Positions 50,390 through 63,806 of a DNA stretch of 64,000 nt are shown here, piece by piece (positions within the stretch are counted from its first letter, which is position 1; the number at the start of each line of letters is the position of its first letter). The notes under the pieces are model-generated. The model saw only the letters and a list, made by a program, of their open reading frames with translations, had not been told where the DNA came from and did no database searches. The position numbers were made by a program, and so were the translations under genes. The DNA comes from Spirodela intermedia (lineage: Eukaryota > Streptophyta > Magnoliopsida > Alismatales > Araceae). The stretch spans positions 4,820,669 to 4,884,668 of the forward strand of contig LR746276.1 of NCBI GenBank assembly GCA_902729315.2, given 5' to 3'.

Positions 50390-53157
50390 AATCGGCGAGG
50401 GTTCAAATCCTCCCAAAGCCAAAACTCGTATTTTTACCTGATTATCACGACTTTCCTATAGATCATCGGTGAAAAATTAAGCCGCTAGAATAACTAGATC
50501 ATCAGCAAAAATCTCGTCAATGCAATTCGTAGAGTATTGTTACTAAAATTGTTGAATAATTCACGATAAAAAGATCGTGAATCCATCAAGTAAATTATCT
50601 CCGATTGATCGATGAACATGCCATTGTCGAGAAGAGGACAATCCACCAAGAGACGAGTCACCACCTCCTGAGAGCATATCGGATGTGATGAAAAGTCTTC
50701 TCTTGCTATGCGGACTTGAGGATGAAGGTCCCTAACACGTGCCCCACTTCCATCTAGCTCCTCTCTATCGAGTGATGACGTGAATTAGTCGTTGTATATT
50801 AAATCACACAAATATAAAATTTATAAAACTAGAAAATACGAATTTTTGGATATTTAGAAGTATTTTTGAATAAATATATCAATTATAATTTCATAAAACT
50901 TCAAAAAATAGCAGTAATTTTCCAGGTCGATCACAAGGATGTAATATGATATCTGATAATTATTCAGAATTTTCCTCAAAGAATACCATTTTCTATGAAT
51001 TTTATACTAAGAAATGAAAAGGAAATATATTTTAAATTCACGAAAAAAAGAGAGGAAATAAGGGTGCGGACGTCAAGATGACGTCAGCGCCCAGCGAATG
51101 CGAATCAGGCAGAAACAGAGTTCCGTCCGATGATTATTACGTAAGCGATTATAGATGATTTAATTAATCAAATTAAGATCTGTAAAAGTCGGAAGAATCG
51201 TAATAGAACAAAGTATATTTTGGTAAATTAAAATCACAAAAAGTATTACTAAATGAAGCGTAAAGTAAGTTAAAAGCAAGAAAATAGAGTTCCAGCGTCG
51301 CGACGGCGATGCGTCAGCGATGCACCGGAATTCTAAGTGTTCGAGAGGATCATCATGTAGTGTCCACAGCCTCGAAGGCTCTCCTTGGACAAGGATGACG
51401 TGAGCAATCTCTAGATCTTCTCGCGAAGTCTAGAGATTAATGAAATGGGTCGTCAAGTTGTCCCCAGTGGCTGCCACCCGGCAGAGCAGAAAAATGGTGA
51501 CTTTGCGGCTCTCCGGCGGCTGTCACCCGACGGAGAGGAGCTAGATGGAGGTGGGGCGCGTGTTAGGGAGCTTCATCCTTAGGTCCGCGCAGTAAGAGGA
51601 GGCTCTTCATCGCATCTGGTACACTCTCAGGAGGTGGCGACTCGTCTCCCGGCGGATCGTCCTCTTCTCAACGACGGCTTTCGTCGATCAATTAGAGATC
51701 ATTTACTCGATGGATTCGTGATCCTTTTATCGTGAATCATTCAGCAATTTTAGCAGCAATACTCCGCGAATCGCGTTGACGAGATTTTCGCCGATGATCC
51801 AGCGATTCTCATTGCTTAATCCTTCACCGGCGATCTGCAAGAAAGTTGCAATAATCAGATAAAAATATATCAATTTTGACTCTAGGAGGATTCAAACCCG
51901 TGCCGATTGTCTGCCCCTTCTGAGGAAGGTGTGATGCGGGTTTAGTCCCACATCGGTTGTGCGCCGATTTTTCGGGCGAATATATAGTAATTTTAGCTTT
52001 CTAAGCAAAGTTCCTTCTCTCGCGTGTATGACCACTCCTTGCCCCACAGTTGGCTGGCCACCGGTGACGTGGAAGGGGAGTGGGCACACACGTGCCCTTA
52101 TCGGTCCAAGCCGCTCGAGCCCTTGCTCGTGGCTACTCCCCGACTAAGCTTCCGACCCGCTTGCGGGCCCGGCTGACCGGCGGGTCCCCCTCATTTTGTC
52201 TTATTTTTATTTCTTTTTCTTTATTTATCTCAAAAGCAAGACTATAAAAATTATATAAATTCATGTAAAATCACATAATTACCTAAAAATTCACATTAAT
52301 CAACTGAAAACCACTTTTCACACTTTAACACAAATATAAGTCTATTTATCATGAGTTAAGGCTAAAACTATATTATTTACTAATTATTAACTCATGATAA
52401 TGAAGACTTATTAGGTGACAACCATCGGAGAGCCACAAAGTCGTCATTTTTCTACTCTATTGGATAACAATTGCGGGAGACGATTCGACAACCCATTTCA
52501 TTGATCTCTAGACTTTCCAATGGAATCTAGAGATTACTCACATTGTCTTTGTCTAAGGAGAGCTTTCAAGAATATGGACACTACACGATGATCCTCCCGA
52601 ATGCTTAGGACTCTAGTACATTACTGACGCATTGTCACCGTGACACAAGAACTCTGTTTTCTGGCTTTCAACTTAATTTTTACTTTATTTAGTAATATTT
52701 TTTTTGATTTAAATTTACCAAACTATACTTCATTCAATTACAATTCTTCTAATTTTTATAGATCTTAATTTGATCAATTAAATCGTATGTAATCGCTTAC
52801 GTAAGAATCACTAGGTGGAACTCTATTTTCACCTAATTCGTATTTGTCAGGCATTGACGTCATCCTGACGTCTTCACCCTTATTTTCCTTTTTACAAATT
52901 TTAAATATTTTTTATTTTTATTTATTAATATAAAATTCATAAAAAATCATATTCTTTAAAGAAAATTCTGAAAAATTATCTAATATTATATTACGTCCCT
53001 ATGATTGAGTAAAAATTATCACTATTTTTAGAAGTTTTATTAAATTGTAATTGATATATTTGTTCAGAAATACTTTTAAATATCTAAAATTTGGTATTTT
53101 CTAGTTTTATAAATTTTAAATTTGCATGATTTACTATACAACAACTAAATCACGTCA
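50390..53157 (+). mobile_element. LTR (plus orientation) interrupted by a nested LTR
   Basis: Bases 50390-50775 and 52419-53157 together follow the middle and the 3' end of the LTR at 40730-42452 in plus orientation: GGTTCAAATCCTCCC, GATTCACGATAAAAGG-like block, then GACAACCATCGGAG, and the end ACAACTAAATCACGTCA. The nested element 50776-52413 separates the halves. The left third is missing at the junction with 49763-50389. Confidence 0.75.
50776..52413 (-). mobile_element. Nested solo LTR (minus orientation)
   Basis: It begins TGACGTGAATTAGTCG and ends ATGAAGACTTATTA, the reversed ends of the family LTR. It is flanked by AGTGA (50771-50775) and GGTGA (52414-52418), a 5-base target duplication with one mismatch, and it sits inside another LTR of the same family. 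CpG content is higher than in the other copies (for example 51290-51320 and 51470-51700), so it is probably the youngest copy. Confidence 0.82.
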
Positions 53158-55097
53158 GTGAACTATCTAGGCATCATATGGTAGGCACAAGTTACCATAA
53201 TGTAGTATGACATGATACACTATGCGACACTAAGTCATGTTGTAGCTTCATGAGGGTGTGTCATGTTGTCTCATATTCTTTTACAAAGTACTACAACACA
53301 AGTCCATAACATACAAGAGGACCTCTACGATCCCATTGATCATTTCTCTTGCAGCATACACAAGGAATTGGTCACACGAGATGTAGTGCATCTATATGTC
53401 ATGGGATGAGAACATAGACTACCTTGCTAAGCATGTTGGAGGGCCACCTAGGACACAACATGGCATGTTGTCTTGTTGGAGGATATGTAACGCAACCACA
53501 AGACAATGAAATTAACAGCCTCTCACAAATGCTATCATAGGCTCTTTTCTTCGTCAGCAAATCCTAAATGATGTCATTACAACCAACTAAGTGAGAAGGG
53601 TAATGAAGGTTAATAGAGTATAATTAGACTAGGTGTGCCTAATGAAGGGAATTTTAGTCCCAAGTGGCCCACAGTAGTAACCAAGAAAGGAAGGTCAATT
53701 AGTTGTTTCTCATCTACATGAAAAATGGAGTAGGCTAACTCAAAAGTGGTGAAAGGGTTGGTAGACAAAATGTTAGACTCCCCCCTTTTGATATTCTTTA
53801 GGCCCATATAATTAGAAAATCAAGTTTTCTTATCATTTTTCTAATAGCTAAGTATAAATGCATATAGGCTAGCTCACTTTGCATTACTATAGCATCTGTA
53901 CAATTTACACAGTGTGTCATGAAAAGTATAGTGTGAGTTCAAGTACTGAATTTCAAGGGTGCAATCATTGAATCACAATTAAGATAGCACAAGGTGTAGA
54001 CACCATAGCATTCTCTATATTTTCATCTTCTCTTCACTTCTAGTGTCTCAAGTTAACTCATCTAATTGAAAAAAAATGATGTATACACCAAAAAACCTCC
54101 AAATGATCTAAAATTTACATGAGACTTTTTCTCTAAATTAGTAAAGCATAATCATAGCATTCTCTAGTCATAACAAGGTTTATATGATTGTGTGAAATAT
54201 TTTTTTCTCATTATATATCTTTTGTCACATTAAAACAATATTTTTTGCCTCCACAAGCTAATAGAAACTATATAAAATTCCTATCCAAATTCAAAAGAAA
54301 AGAAGCTATCTACTCTTGGCCCCCTCTTGGCTCCTTTTTGGCTGTCACAAACCCAAAGCTATCTTTCCTCAATGTTGAAACATGCAAATTGTCTATAAGT
54401 CAACATCAAGTTGACTTTTTCTGCCACATTCTCAACTTTTTCATGTTGACTTTCATATGAGGTGAGTTTTAGACTCTACCTACAAATTTTTCATGTTGAC
54501 ATTTCATGTCTCTTATAGAAGAGGCAAGATCCACTTATAGAAAAGGTGGGAGCACGGGGCATGAAGAAGGGATTGCTACAATGTAGGGTAGAGGGTGAGG
54601 GTCTTGAAGAGATGTTCAGGAGTTAGCCCTCAAGATCCACTTGGTGCTCCAACTAACGTTCATCCTCCTCCCATATAAAATAGATAATAGATAGATCCTA
54701 GCACATTGCTAATTTGGGAGGTTCTAAAAAAGTGTGAGTAAACGAGAGCATGTTTGATTCGTTAGGGATCATGAGACACATTAAGGTAAAGTTAGGTTGA
54801 CCACTATGACACATATCCCTTTGACCACTCTACTATTGAATGCTTGCATATAAGCAAGTTAGGCCACCACCATAAATGGCTAGTTATAGTTTTCTTGATC
54901 ATATGCTAGCATCATAGACCGTAAATGATCTCACCGTTCAATAACAAGAGCAATAACAATCAAAAAGTCATGAGACTGAGTAATATGTCAATGTTTGCAT
55001 GATGGTGTGGTAAACTTTTTTTGGCTATAATATTTGAATATAATGTTATTGCATGTGTTGAATAGTTACAATAAAAATTTGCATAAAGTTTTTTACC
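53158..55097. other. Intergenic DNA with no recognised gene
   Basis: It is AT-rich with ordinary-looking sequence. The plus-strand frame at 54188-54460 and the minus-strand frame at 53610-53807 have no motif and lack supporting splice structure. Confidence 0.4.
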
Positions 55098-55605
55098 AAA
55101 GTAAGTATTCTAAATTATTCAGATAATTATATTTACACTATATTTATATTAAATAAAGTCATATTAAAAAAAATTAAGCTGACGTTAAAATTTTTAAACC
55201 TTCCCTATGAGGAGAATTAAAGCCAACAATTGAGTTATGATTTTTTTTATTAGATGGGCATAAAGTAAGTACTCTCTAAATTATTCAGATAATTATAGTT
55301 AAACTATATTTATATTTAAATAAATTTATGTTAAGAAATGAAGCTGGCATTAAAATTGTTAAAGTCTGCCCTGTGAGGAGAACTAAAGTCAACGATTGAG
55401 TTACGAAATTTTCATTCTTGATTATATGGGCATAAAGTAAGTACTCTCTAACTTATTCAGATAATTATAGCTAACTATATTTATATTTAAATAAATTTAT
55501 GTTAAAAAATTAGGCTGAAATTAAAACTGTTAAAGCCTGCCCCGTGAGGAGAATTAAAGTCAACAATTGGGTTGTGAAATTTTTTATTTTTGATTATATG
55601 GACAT
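55098..55605. repeat. Three tandem units of 164-172 bases upstream of the Rab-GAP gene
   Basis: Units start at 55098, 55262 and 55434 with AAAGTAAGTA. Each contains ATTCAGATAATTATA, a CC(T/C)(T/C)(G/A)TGAGGAGAA block, (C/T)AACAATTG or AACGATTGAGTT, and ends in TGGGCAT or TGGACAT. The second and third units are more alike than the first. Confidence 0.88.
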
Positions 55606-55937
55606 TTTTCACTAATTTATAATTACTTGAATTAGATATCGTCAAGGCGACGACTTGCGACCGGCTCGAGTGTCGCCTCGGCTGTGGGGGTTGTCCGAAT
55701 TCAACATGCTGTGGAAAGACGGATGTCGAAGTCCCGACAGGACGATGGGGCCTTTCTGCTTGCTGCTCTCCTAAACCGCCCGCCCCTCAGGTAGAAAGCC
55801 AACGGCGGTGAGCACCGAGGAAGCGAAGGCGGCGGGAGGGAGGACCGACGGGAGGACCCGCGTTCCTCCATCCAGCGATCGCGTACGCCAGCTCGCCCGA
55901 GCTTCATCTTGGGAATTTGTGTTTCTGTCCGAGCAGA
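55606..55937 (+). promoter_or_regulatory. GC-rich 5' flank of the Rab-GAP gene
   Basis: Base composition changes sharply at about 55640 from AT-rich to CpG-rich sequence and stays so up to the proposed ATG at 55938. This is the expected promoter and 5' UTR. Open frames within it have no ATG start and do not join to the downstream exons. Confidence 0.5.
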
Positions 55938-58900
55938 ATGGTGCCTTCATTAATTCCAGATGGATCTGGTGCTGCCGCAAACAGGTACCATACATATCTG
56001 TAACATTTTCACGGTTCAGAAGATGTTTTTGTTCGCATGTGACCCTTGCACTGTTGATCCACAACCGGCGGTTATGATTGCTTTCTCGAATTGTAGTTAA
56101 TGGTCTCAATTTTATGAAGTCCACGCCAATTCTCATCTTATTAGCTGATTTCCTTTTTCGGGGTCTGCGGATCGTCTGCGTTGTTTAGTGGTGTTCACGA
56201 ACTGTACGCCATTTTCTTTTCTCTTAATTAGTGTTTTAGGACCGATTTAAATGTCATTTGACGCATTCCCAAATGTTATCTTGTCCCATAGAACATGGAA
56301 TGCTTCTATTGTCCATTAGCAAAAGCATTTTATGAATATAGATGAGACAGGAATAGGTTGTGTCAAAAATTCTTCTAGTTCCGCTAGTTCTGGTAGAAAT
56401 GGAATCTACCTACCAGGCATGTAATCCAGGTGTTGAGTGTGTTTTTGTGTTTCTTCACAATTCAACCCTCTTTAAAATACAATTATGTTCCCTTTTTCTG
56501 GTTTCTATTTGGATTTTTTTTTAGTTTGAAGGATGTAAACGAAATTTTCAACTGGTGTTAAAATTACTTCAGTGAAGAAAAATTAATAATTTTTACCCAT
56601 CAATATGATCTTAGAGTGCTGGTGGGTCTGTTATTTCAATCTTTGCGTGCATGGTTTATATACCTTGGTTGATGTCACAAGGAAATTGTAAAAATAAATC
56701 GCTTTTATCTTTGGTGATCAACTTTCCTTGTGTAGAACTGAAATCTTAATGGACCCATGCAGAGTTGAAATCATTTACCTATCTTATCTCAACTGACCGT
56801 CTTGACAACAGCACTTTAGAGATAATCTGTTTAGTACATAATGGTAGAGCCTATTCTTGAGACTCATTTGTGATATTCCAATAATAATTCCAGCATTAAG
56901 CGTTCCAAAATGTATTGCATTAAATGTGCCAGAAGCCATAAAGTATTGAGGAGCTACAAAAGGTACAGCAGTACCAGAAGGTTTCATAAATATTTCAGCA
57001 AGAAATGATGTATCAGGGATTTTAGTTATGAAGACTTTCAACGTGAAAGCAATAAATCACGGTGCAGTCAACCACTGATGTAAGCTTTGTCCGTTGGTAA
57101 AATCAAATTGAGTTTGAGTGGAAGTTCTTTCTCAAGGTCTAAATGGTTGTGTCAATGAAGTGGATTCACTATAGAGTGAGATAATTCTTGTTTCACTGAA
57201 GCAATAGAAACGGAGGCAGTTTTCTGTTTTTCTTTTCATGTGTGCTTGATGGTTTATTTCACTTGCTTCTGGCATTTCGAGTTACTTACTGTTCTATATG
57301 CTTGCACTTATCGATATTATTTGATCCACAAGAATCATGATGCTTCCAGAAATCATTTGATATTCCCTTTTTTGGAATGTCTTCTTATGAGCTCGAAGTC
57401 AAATTTCGAGTTTTTCTTTTGACTTTAACTTCGCCTATCAGAGCTGATTGGCTAAATTCTTAAATCTTTAATCGGCTTGTCCCTCATGTATTTTCCCAAA
57501 GATATTTCACTTTACTATGATCTTTTATTCTTTGGATCATTATAACTTAATATTATATTTTTAATTACTCGATTTGACGTTGTCATTTGTTAAAACTCTG
57601 ACATGAAATGTTGACTTTTTTCCAGTGAAGAGAGGAGGATTAGGAAATGGAGAAAAATGATTGGTGTTGGTGGAAGTGACTGGAAGCATTATGTCAGACG
57701 AAAGCCCCTTGTAGTGAAAAGACGTATAAGGAAGGGAATCCCTGATTGCTTGAGGGGTCTCGTATGGCAGTTGATTTCTGGGAGTCGGGACTTGCTACTG
57801 ATGAATCCAGGGGTTTATGAGGTATCACAAATTCTTAGTCCGAAGTTTTCTGTAGACATTAGGCGCAGCCCTGTGTTTGACGTTGTGTCGCAGCTTCGAA
57901 GAACTATTAGAGCAGATATCTACTAACCTGCGTGTTCTGTGTATCATCATCTTTATCCCACAAAGCGTTACAAAGACCTGTAGTGGATGTGAGACATCAG
58001 ACCAATGATTGACATTGAATCTCATCACTCTAATGTTCTAGTTCCCGTCCATATCAGTAACCATATAAATAAGAGTCATACCATTTTGAAAAATACAAGG
58101 ATAAATTCGTAGCCATGTGTCACCACTGTGTTATCTAACTGAGGGGAACAGCATTTCTATGGTTCTTTGACTAAGTTGTGTTGGAAAAGATTTATGTTTC
58201 ATCAATATATAATGACAGTGAAGAAAAATCCTGAGTCTGTATTGGGAGAATTCTTTGACTTCAATATCTCTATGCACGTATTGACAAAGTCTTTCCTGTA
58301 TCGTTGTTCCATTAGCACAACCTCTCACCACACCTTTGCATCCTGGGTTGGCATAGTATCCTTTCAAACTTTCTTAAATTGTTTCATTATCTCGCTCATG
58401 TTTTTTTTTACTTCTCCCTCATGTTTTTTTTTACTTCAATATGAAGTTCACCAATGTTTTCAAATGACAGTACAGCCTTGATGTTTCATTTGGCAGTAGT
58501 ATCAAGGTATGCCTTAAGGTTCAGTTTTGAGACAGATTCATAGGATGGGGGTTGGTTTTTCAGGTTTTTTGGTCATGATATGAAGAAGAAGGTTTGACAT
58601 TAATTGTCTCAAAAGTTTATCTTTGCAGGATGTTCAGTTCTGTTGAATGTCATCCTATTTTTGTCTTTGTTATTAGATTGTGAAGAAAATAAGTTTTCTC
58701 TAACAAACATCAATATCCATAGTATCCATTAATTGTTGCATTCTCTTCGAATTACTCATACTTCGTAAAATATATAATATAGATTTTTTTAGCTTGTTCC
58801 AAGGATAAAATTTCCATATTTCCTGATTGATTTGTGCACCCGGTGCAGCAACTTGTGATTTATGAGACATCAGCATCCGAGCTGGACATTATTCGAGATA

Positions 58901-61900
58901 TATCACGCACCTTCCCAACACATGTCTTCTTTCAACAGAGACATGGACCAGGTCAAAGGTCCCTCTACAATGTTCTCAAGGCATATTCTGTATATGACAG
59001 AGATGTTGGATATGTTCAGGTCAATGTTAATCATGTTTAGACAGTTCAATAGAAAATTGCATGATAAACCTTTGAAATGCCATCTAATGAGCTGATTGAA
59101 TTTCAGGGAATGGGTTTTCTGGCAGGTCTACTTCTTCTTTATATGAGTGAAGAAGATGCATTCTGGCTTTTGGTTGCTTTGTTGAAGGGTGCTGTTCATT
59201 CACCAATGGAGGGACTTTATCAGGTAACAGGTTATTTCGGCCCCACATAGAACATATATGTTCTTGTGAGTTTCCTGGAAGATTGTAAGATTATTTTTCT
59301 CAAATATATGAATGAGTAGTTTATGACCACTGGTCTGATTGAGAGCTTGAAATAGTCATCTTTTCAAAGATATTTGATTTTAAATTTCTTGTAATCCACA
59401 GTGGAGTTACTATGGGACTTTTGTGACATGAGGGAGAATGATTACTTTTAATGAATGCACCAAATATATACTTATAGAGGCCAAGAAGCGACAATCTGGT
59501 TTCCATTGTGCGTGGGATGAATAGCCTGAAAAGGTGAATCAAAGTACAACTAACTCGAGGCTACATTGGTCTTTTTAGCACTGCTGAAAAACAGGTTTTC
59601 GTTGAGATGTATTGTCCTCAACACATGAGAATTAAAGAAGGAGCGCATCATAGATGTTTGGAAAATTGTGTGTACGTATAATGGGACTGCTTAAGGTTAT
59701 TATTTTGGTGTATTTTGGTGAATAGAATCAAATTAAAAGCTCATTTCAAGGAAGGTGATATATACCACCAACATGCCCGGAAATGAGGTTCATTTCTAGG
59801 TCAAACGTGTGATGCCTCACATATAAATTCTGATTTTACCAAGTGTTTCATGGGTTTTATGTGAAAACAAGGCTATTTCTATTTCCAAAGTTTGATTTAC
59901 CAACTCTTCTGTGTGCTTTATAGGTGTGAACTCCTCAAGAATAGTCTTATTTCTACATGGATGTAAAAAACTCATCTGAGCAACGAGCTAGTGGCAGCCT
60001 TTTTCAAGAATAGTTCATGTAGGCTATTTCAATATTTTTGAGAAGCTGGATAGAATATTTATAGAGTCTCAAGGAAAAACTTTGTCTAAAGTAACGACTA
60101 ATTGATTTAGAAAACGTAGGGCCCAATTAAAGTAACTACTAATTGATTCTTATTGGGCCTTGGAAAAGTTTCCTTTGTCCAGTGACAAAAAACTTTACTT
60201 GTGGAAGTGGGAGTGGACCCTTCAGGCAGACTGGGGCGCTGCCTCATGGCAGCCTACTGATGTAGTAGTCATTGGTTGTGTCGCATGATCTTGTACGTTA
60301 TTGCACTAGAATTTTATTATTGTAGCCAGAGTCCGCTTCATTACAAACTAGCTAGGGATGTCACTCTCATGAAACTCCCCTGCACTGTAGAAACTAGGAG
60401 AAAATTGTGTGAAAATTGGGAAGCTAGATTGTAGGGTGGAAAGATATGACCCTCGCCAACAGTGTTGACTTGTTTTGCATAGGAGTGTATTTTCTCTGAT
60501 TCATATGTAACCGTGTTCTCAATTCAAAAGATTATGGCAAAGTTAGAAGCAATTCGAACAGGATTCTTCTAGCATGATAGTTATAAAATGAATCTTACTT
60601 GGGATGACTTCAATTTGGGAAATTTGTAGGCATAGGAATTTGCATCATTACTATAGGAATTTGGATTCAATTTGCATATTCTATCATCACAGTTGAAGGA
60701 TTCGTGCATCTTATGTCTTCTATTATATGGAACCCGTACTCTCCTCTAAAAGTAAAGATTTCAGGCAGTAGGACATAAATATGTGCCTTGCTATCCTTTT
60801 GCACTATGGATGAATCTCTTCCAGTTTTTCAGATGAGGAGAAATCCTTCCACTTTTTCTTCTTGGATGCCCTTTTTATTTTTTCAGTTTTAGTATATGAT
60901 TCTAGATCAGTGACAATCCATTGGATCATGGAGTTGTATAGCATACAGTTTTCAGTTTTCAGTTTCCCTTTTATAATTAATCCATACAGTTTTCTATACA
61001 CCTTCGAAGATAAAATTTGGCATAGCATCATGTCTTCACTTCGGGAGAATACTTTTTTAACGGATCATAATTGAAAAGCTGGTAATAATTCCTTGCTAGG
61101 TGCTTTTTTTTTTTCCAGATTTGAAGATCGTTTATAAATTGAGTCTTTTTTCTTATTCCATATGCTATCATTCTTTTATATTTAGCTATCCTATTTGTCT
61201 TATAGTTGATGAAAACTAGCTATGAATGCCATGCCTCCTGTTTCTCTGTCTCAGAGGTGCTTTTTTATGCTTGTGAAGTAGGTCGGCTTGCCCCTTGTAC
61301 AAAAGTACCTTTCCCAGTTTGAGCAGCTAGTAAAAGAGAAATTTCCAAAGTTGGGAGAGCATTTCTCAGAAGAAATGGTCAATCCAAGCATGTATGCAAG
61401 CCAGTGGTTTATAACAGTTTTCTCCTATTCATTTCCTTTTCCCTTAGCTCTTCGGATCTGGGATGTCTTCCTCTACGAGGTTGGTGATAATGCTTTCTCC
61501 AAATATGTTTAAGAAGCGTTTTCTTTTACTATCCTGATCATTTCCGAGTTATTTGGATGGTGTAAATGGCATCTACTCACTATCTAATTACCTAGTTCTT
61601 GATAGTCGAACAGCTTAGTATCGTAAGAAATGAATTAGTTTTGTCTTCTTAACAAACTATTCTATAGATTATATATATATATATATATATATATAGATAT
61701 CTCGTCATTGGGATAAGTTTGATTTGTTCAAGGTGGATTTCTTCCAACCACAATTAATATGCCAAAGCAAGGCTGAGAAGCATATAATGGTACAAGTGTT
61801 ACATTGCCTCGCATTTAATCTCCAGCTAAATACCTACTTTACATACAAATAACTTAGTCTCACCAATTATGCATAAATTTTGCATTCTTATGAAACCATC

Positions 61901-63296
61901 TTGTAGAATATTGGCGTATTTTGTTATTGGGACATTTATCTCGAAACCATTTCATAAATAGCAGGCACTTATGTAGTCACCAGATTTTATTTTATTTTAG
62001 TTTATTTTATTTTAGTTTATTTTACTATTTTATTTTATTTTATTATTTTATTTTATTTCTCTATGTGGAACTACCCCAAGCCCATGTACAGTGCTAAGTG
62101 GTTCTAAGATTTTCTATGCTAGATATGTTTCTACATTGAGAAAGTGTCTTCTAGATCATGTGTCTCTGATATTTTCCTGCATTAAGAACGTTGTTCTGAG
62201 ATCATCTTCTGTATTTCTGATCGATCCAGGGAGTGAAGGTTGTTTTCCAAGTTGGATTGGCTTTGCTGGGATACTGCCATGACGAATTGGTGAGGCCGTG
62301 AGGCTCTCCCAATCTTGCTTTCATCTCTGCAGAAGCAAAGCTTGGATTGTTCTAATCACTTGCAGCTTTTGGTCACCAGATAAAGCTACCCTTTGAGAAG
62401 CTCGTGCCTGCACTGAAGAACTTCCCTGAGGATGCGATGAATCCAGATGTGCTGCTGCCCATGGCCTTCTCAATCAAGGTTCGTGATCATCCTCCCACCC
62501 CCATGAATCCTTGCCTTTTTTGGAAAGTATGGATGGATTTTATTTTTTTGCTTCAATGGGTTGGGTGAGGTTGCAACCAGACCCACTTCAATGAGCTCCA
62601 GTGGCAGTAGAATATATGGGAGAGAGAAATTTTATGGTGGTTCCCGTTGACCTCTTGGCCCTTCGTTGGGTAATTTCCTGTAAGTGTTTGACCTAAAATC
62701 ATGCAGATGAGCTCTCTCAAAGCAGGTAGTCAGAATCATATACAATTAAGTTGACTTTCTTGTGCTCAGACTGAGCTAATAAGGATAAATGAAATACAGT
62801 ACTTAATAACGTTGACCCTAGTGAACAACAAGGTCGGCACTTCTCGTTCTTCTTCCATGGGTATGTGTTGACTTCTGTGTAGACTGATTTTCCTTTTTAT
62901 TTTTCCGGGTGGGTTGACCTGAGGGTCAAGTCGATTGTACAGAGCTTGTTGATTTTGGCATGGGTCTACTTAAGAGTTGACTCTCTTGTGAAAATAGTGT
63001 CCTACTTTTGTACAAGAGTCCAGTAGAATGTCTACTCTAATGTATACTGAGGGTTGACAAAAGGGTTGACTTAACTATTATTGTTCACATTTTTATATGC
63101 AAAAGTCTTATTTCTGCATATACTGCACCATAAATTTGAATATCTATACTTTCATGTTTTGCCATTTGTGATTAGAAATAAAAATCCCCCTGCCTGAAAC
63201 TCTCACCAACGATCAGTACATATCAGTGTAAAAGCTGAAATTTTGTCATCATCAAAATTGAATTATGGGTCTTTACAAAAGCTACAAGCACATGTC

Positions 63297-63359
<63 letters not shown>

Positions 63360-63806
63360 CATAGAGCTTCCAGCTTGTAACTCATTGTCTAGACTGGTTG
63401 GGCCCGCATGGCCATTGACACCCTTAACTATTAGTGTCGTAAGAACAAAGAAGTATGAGAAACCAATTCCCAAATAAGAGTTACCTTCGTTGTTACAACC
63501 AACCACAAGTGATGCTGTGAAAATCTCATCTTTTGGATGAAAAAAAAATGGCATAAAACGCTTGTTCACATCTTGCTTCAACTTCCCACATCCCACATGT
63601 TTTTGCCCATATTTGGAAAAAAAAAAAAAATCATATCGAAAATTCGGGCCGATTTGCAGATATACAGCAAAAAATTCACTGTTTTTCTGTCCTCCTCCTC
63701 CTCATGCTAGGTATCTCGGCGTTTGCTGGAGCTTGAGGAGGAGCATAAGAAGAGAAACCAGGGAATGCTGCAACAGTCAACGTCTAGCGCCAAACAGAAG
63801 CGTTGA
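55938..63806 (+). CDS. TBC-domain Rab GTPase-activating protein, PAM1 type
   Basis: TBC proteins switch off Rab GTPases in membrane traffic by supplying an arginine and a glutamine finger. Coding exons are 55938-55984, 57626-57821, 58849-59019, 59107-59223, 61282-61479, 62230-62289, 62380-62478 and 63711-63806, all GT-AG, joining to 327 residues. Blocks include KWRKMIGVGGSDWKHYVRRK, RKGIPDCLRGLVWQLISG, IIRDISRTFPTHVFFQ with catalytic Arg101, DVGYVQGMGFLAGLLLLYM with Gln138, NPSMYASQWFITVFSY and FPLALRIWDVFLYEG. Both fingers are intact. The short lysine-rich C-terminus ends SAKQKR. Arabidopsis PAM1 (At5g15930) and At3g02460 are the closest relatives I know. Exon 1 (MVPSLIPDGSGAAAN) joins in phase directly to exon 2, but relatives have a longer N-terminus, so a small extra exon in the 1.6-kb first intron could have been missed. 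Confidence 0.9.
61671..61695. repeat. (TA)n microsatellite in a Rab-GAP intron
   Basis: About 12 TA dinucleotides lie within the intron 61480-62229. Confidence 0.93.
61985..62057. repeat. (TTTTA)n repeat in a Rab-GAP intron
   Basis: Imperfect TTTTA pentamers, with some TTTAG variants, run for about 70 bases in the intron before exon 6. Confidence 0.9.
63299..63353. repeat. (CT)n microsatellite in the last Rab-GAP intron
   Basis: About 27 CT dinucleotides lie in the intron 62479-63710. Leucine/serine-rich frames across it are artefacts. Confidence 0.95.

Noticed and set aside
50395-50425. tRNA-like GGTTCAAATCC sequence
   Set aside because: The block lies within the LTR and recurs in every copy. 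No cloverleaf arms can be formed around it.
55808-56077. Plus-strand frame of 89 codons over the first Rab-GAP exon
   Set aside because: It begins with GTG and runs in a different phase from the ATG at 55938, which joins in frame to the TBC exons. The GC-rich stretch is better explained as 5' UTR.
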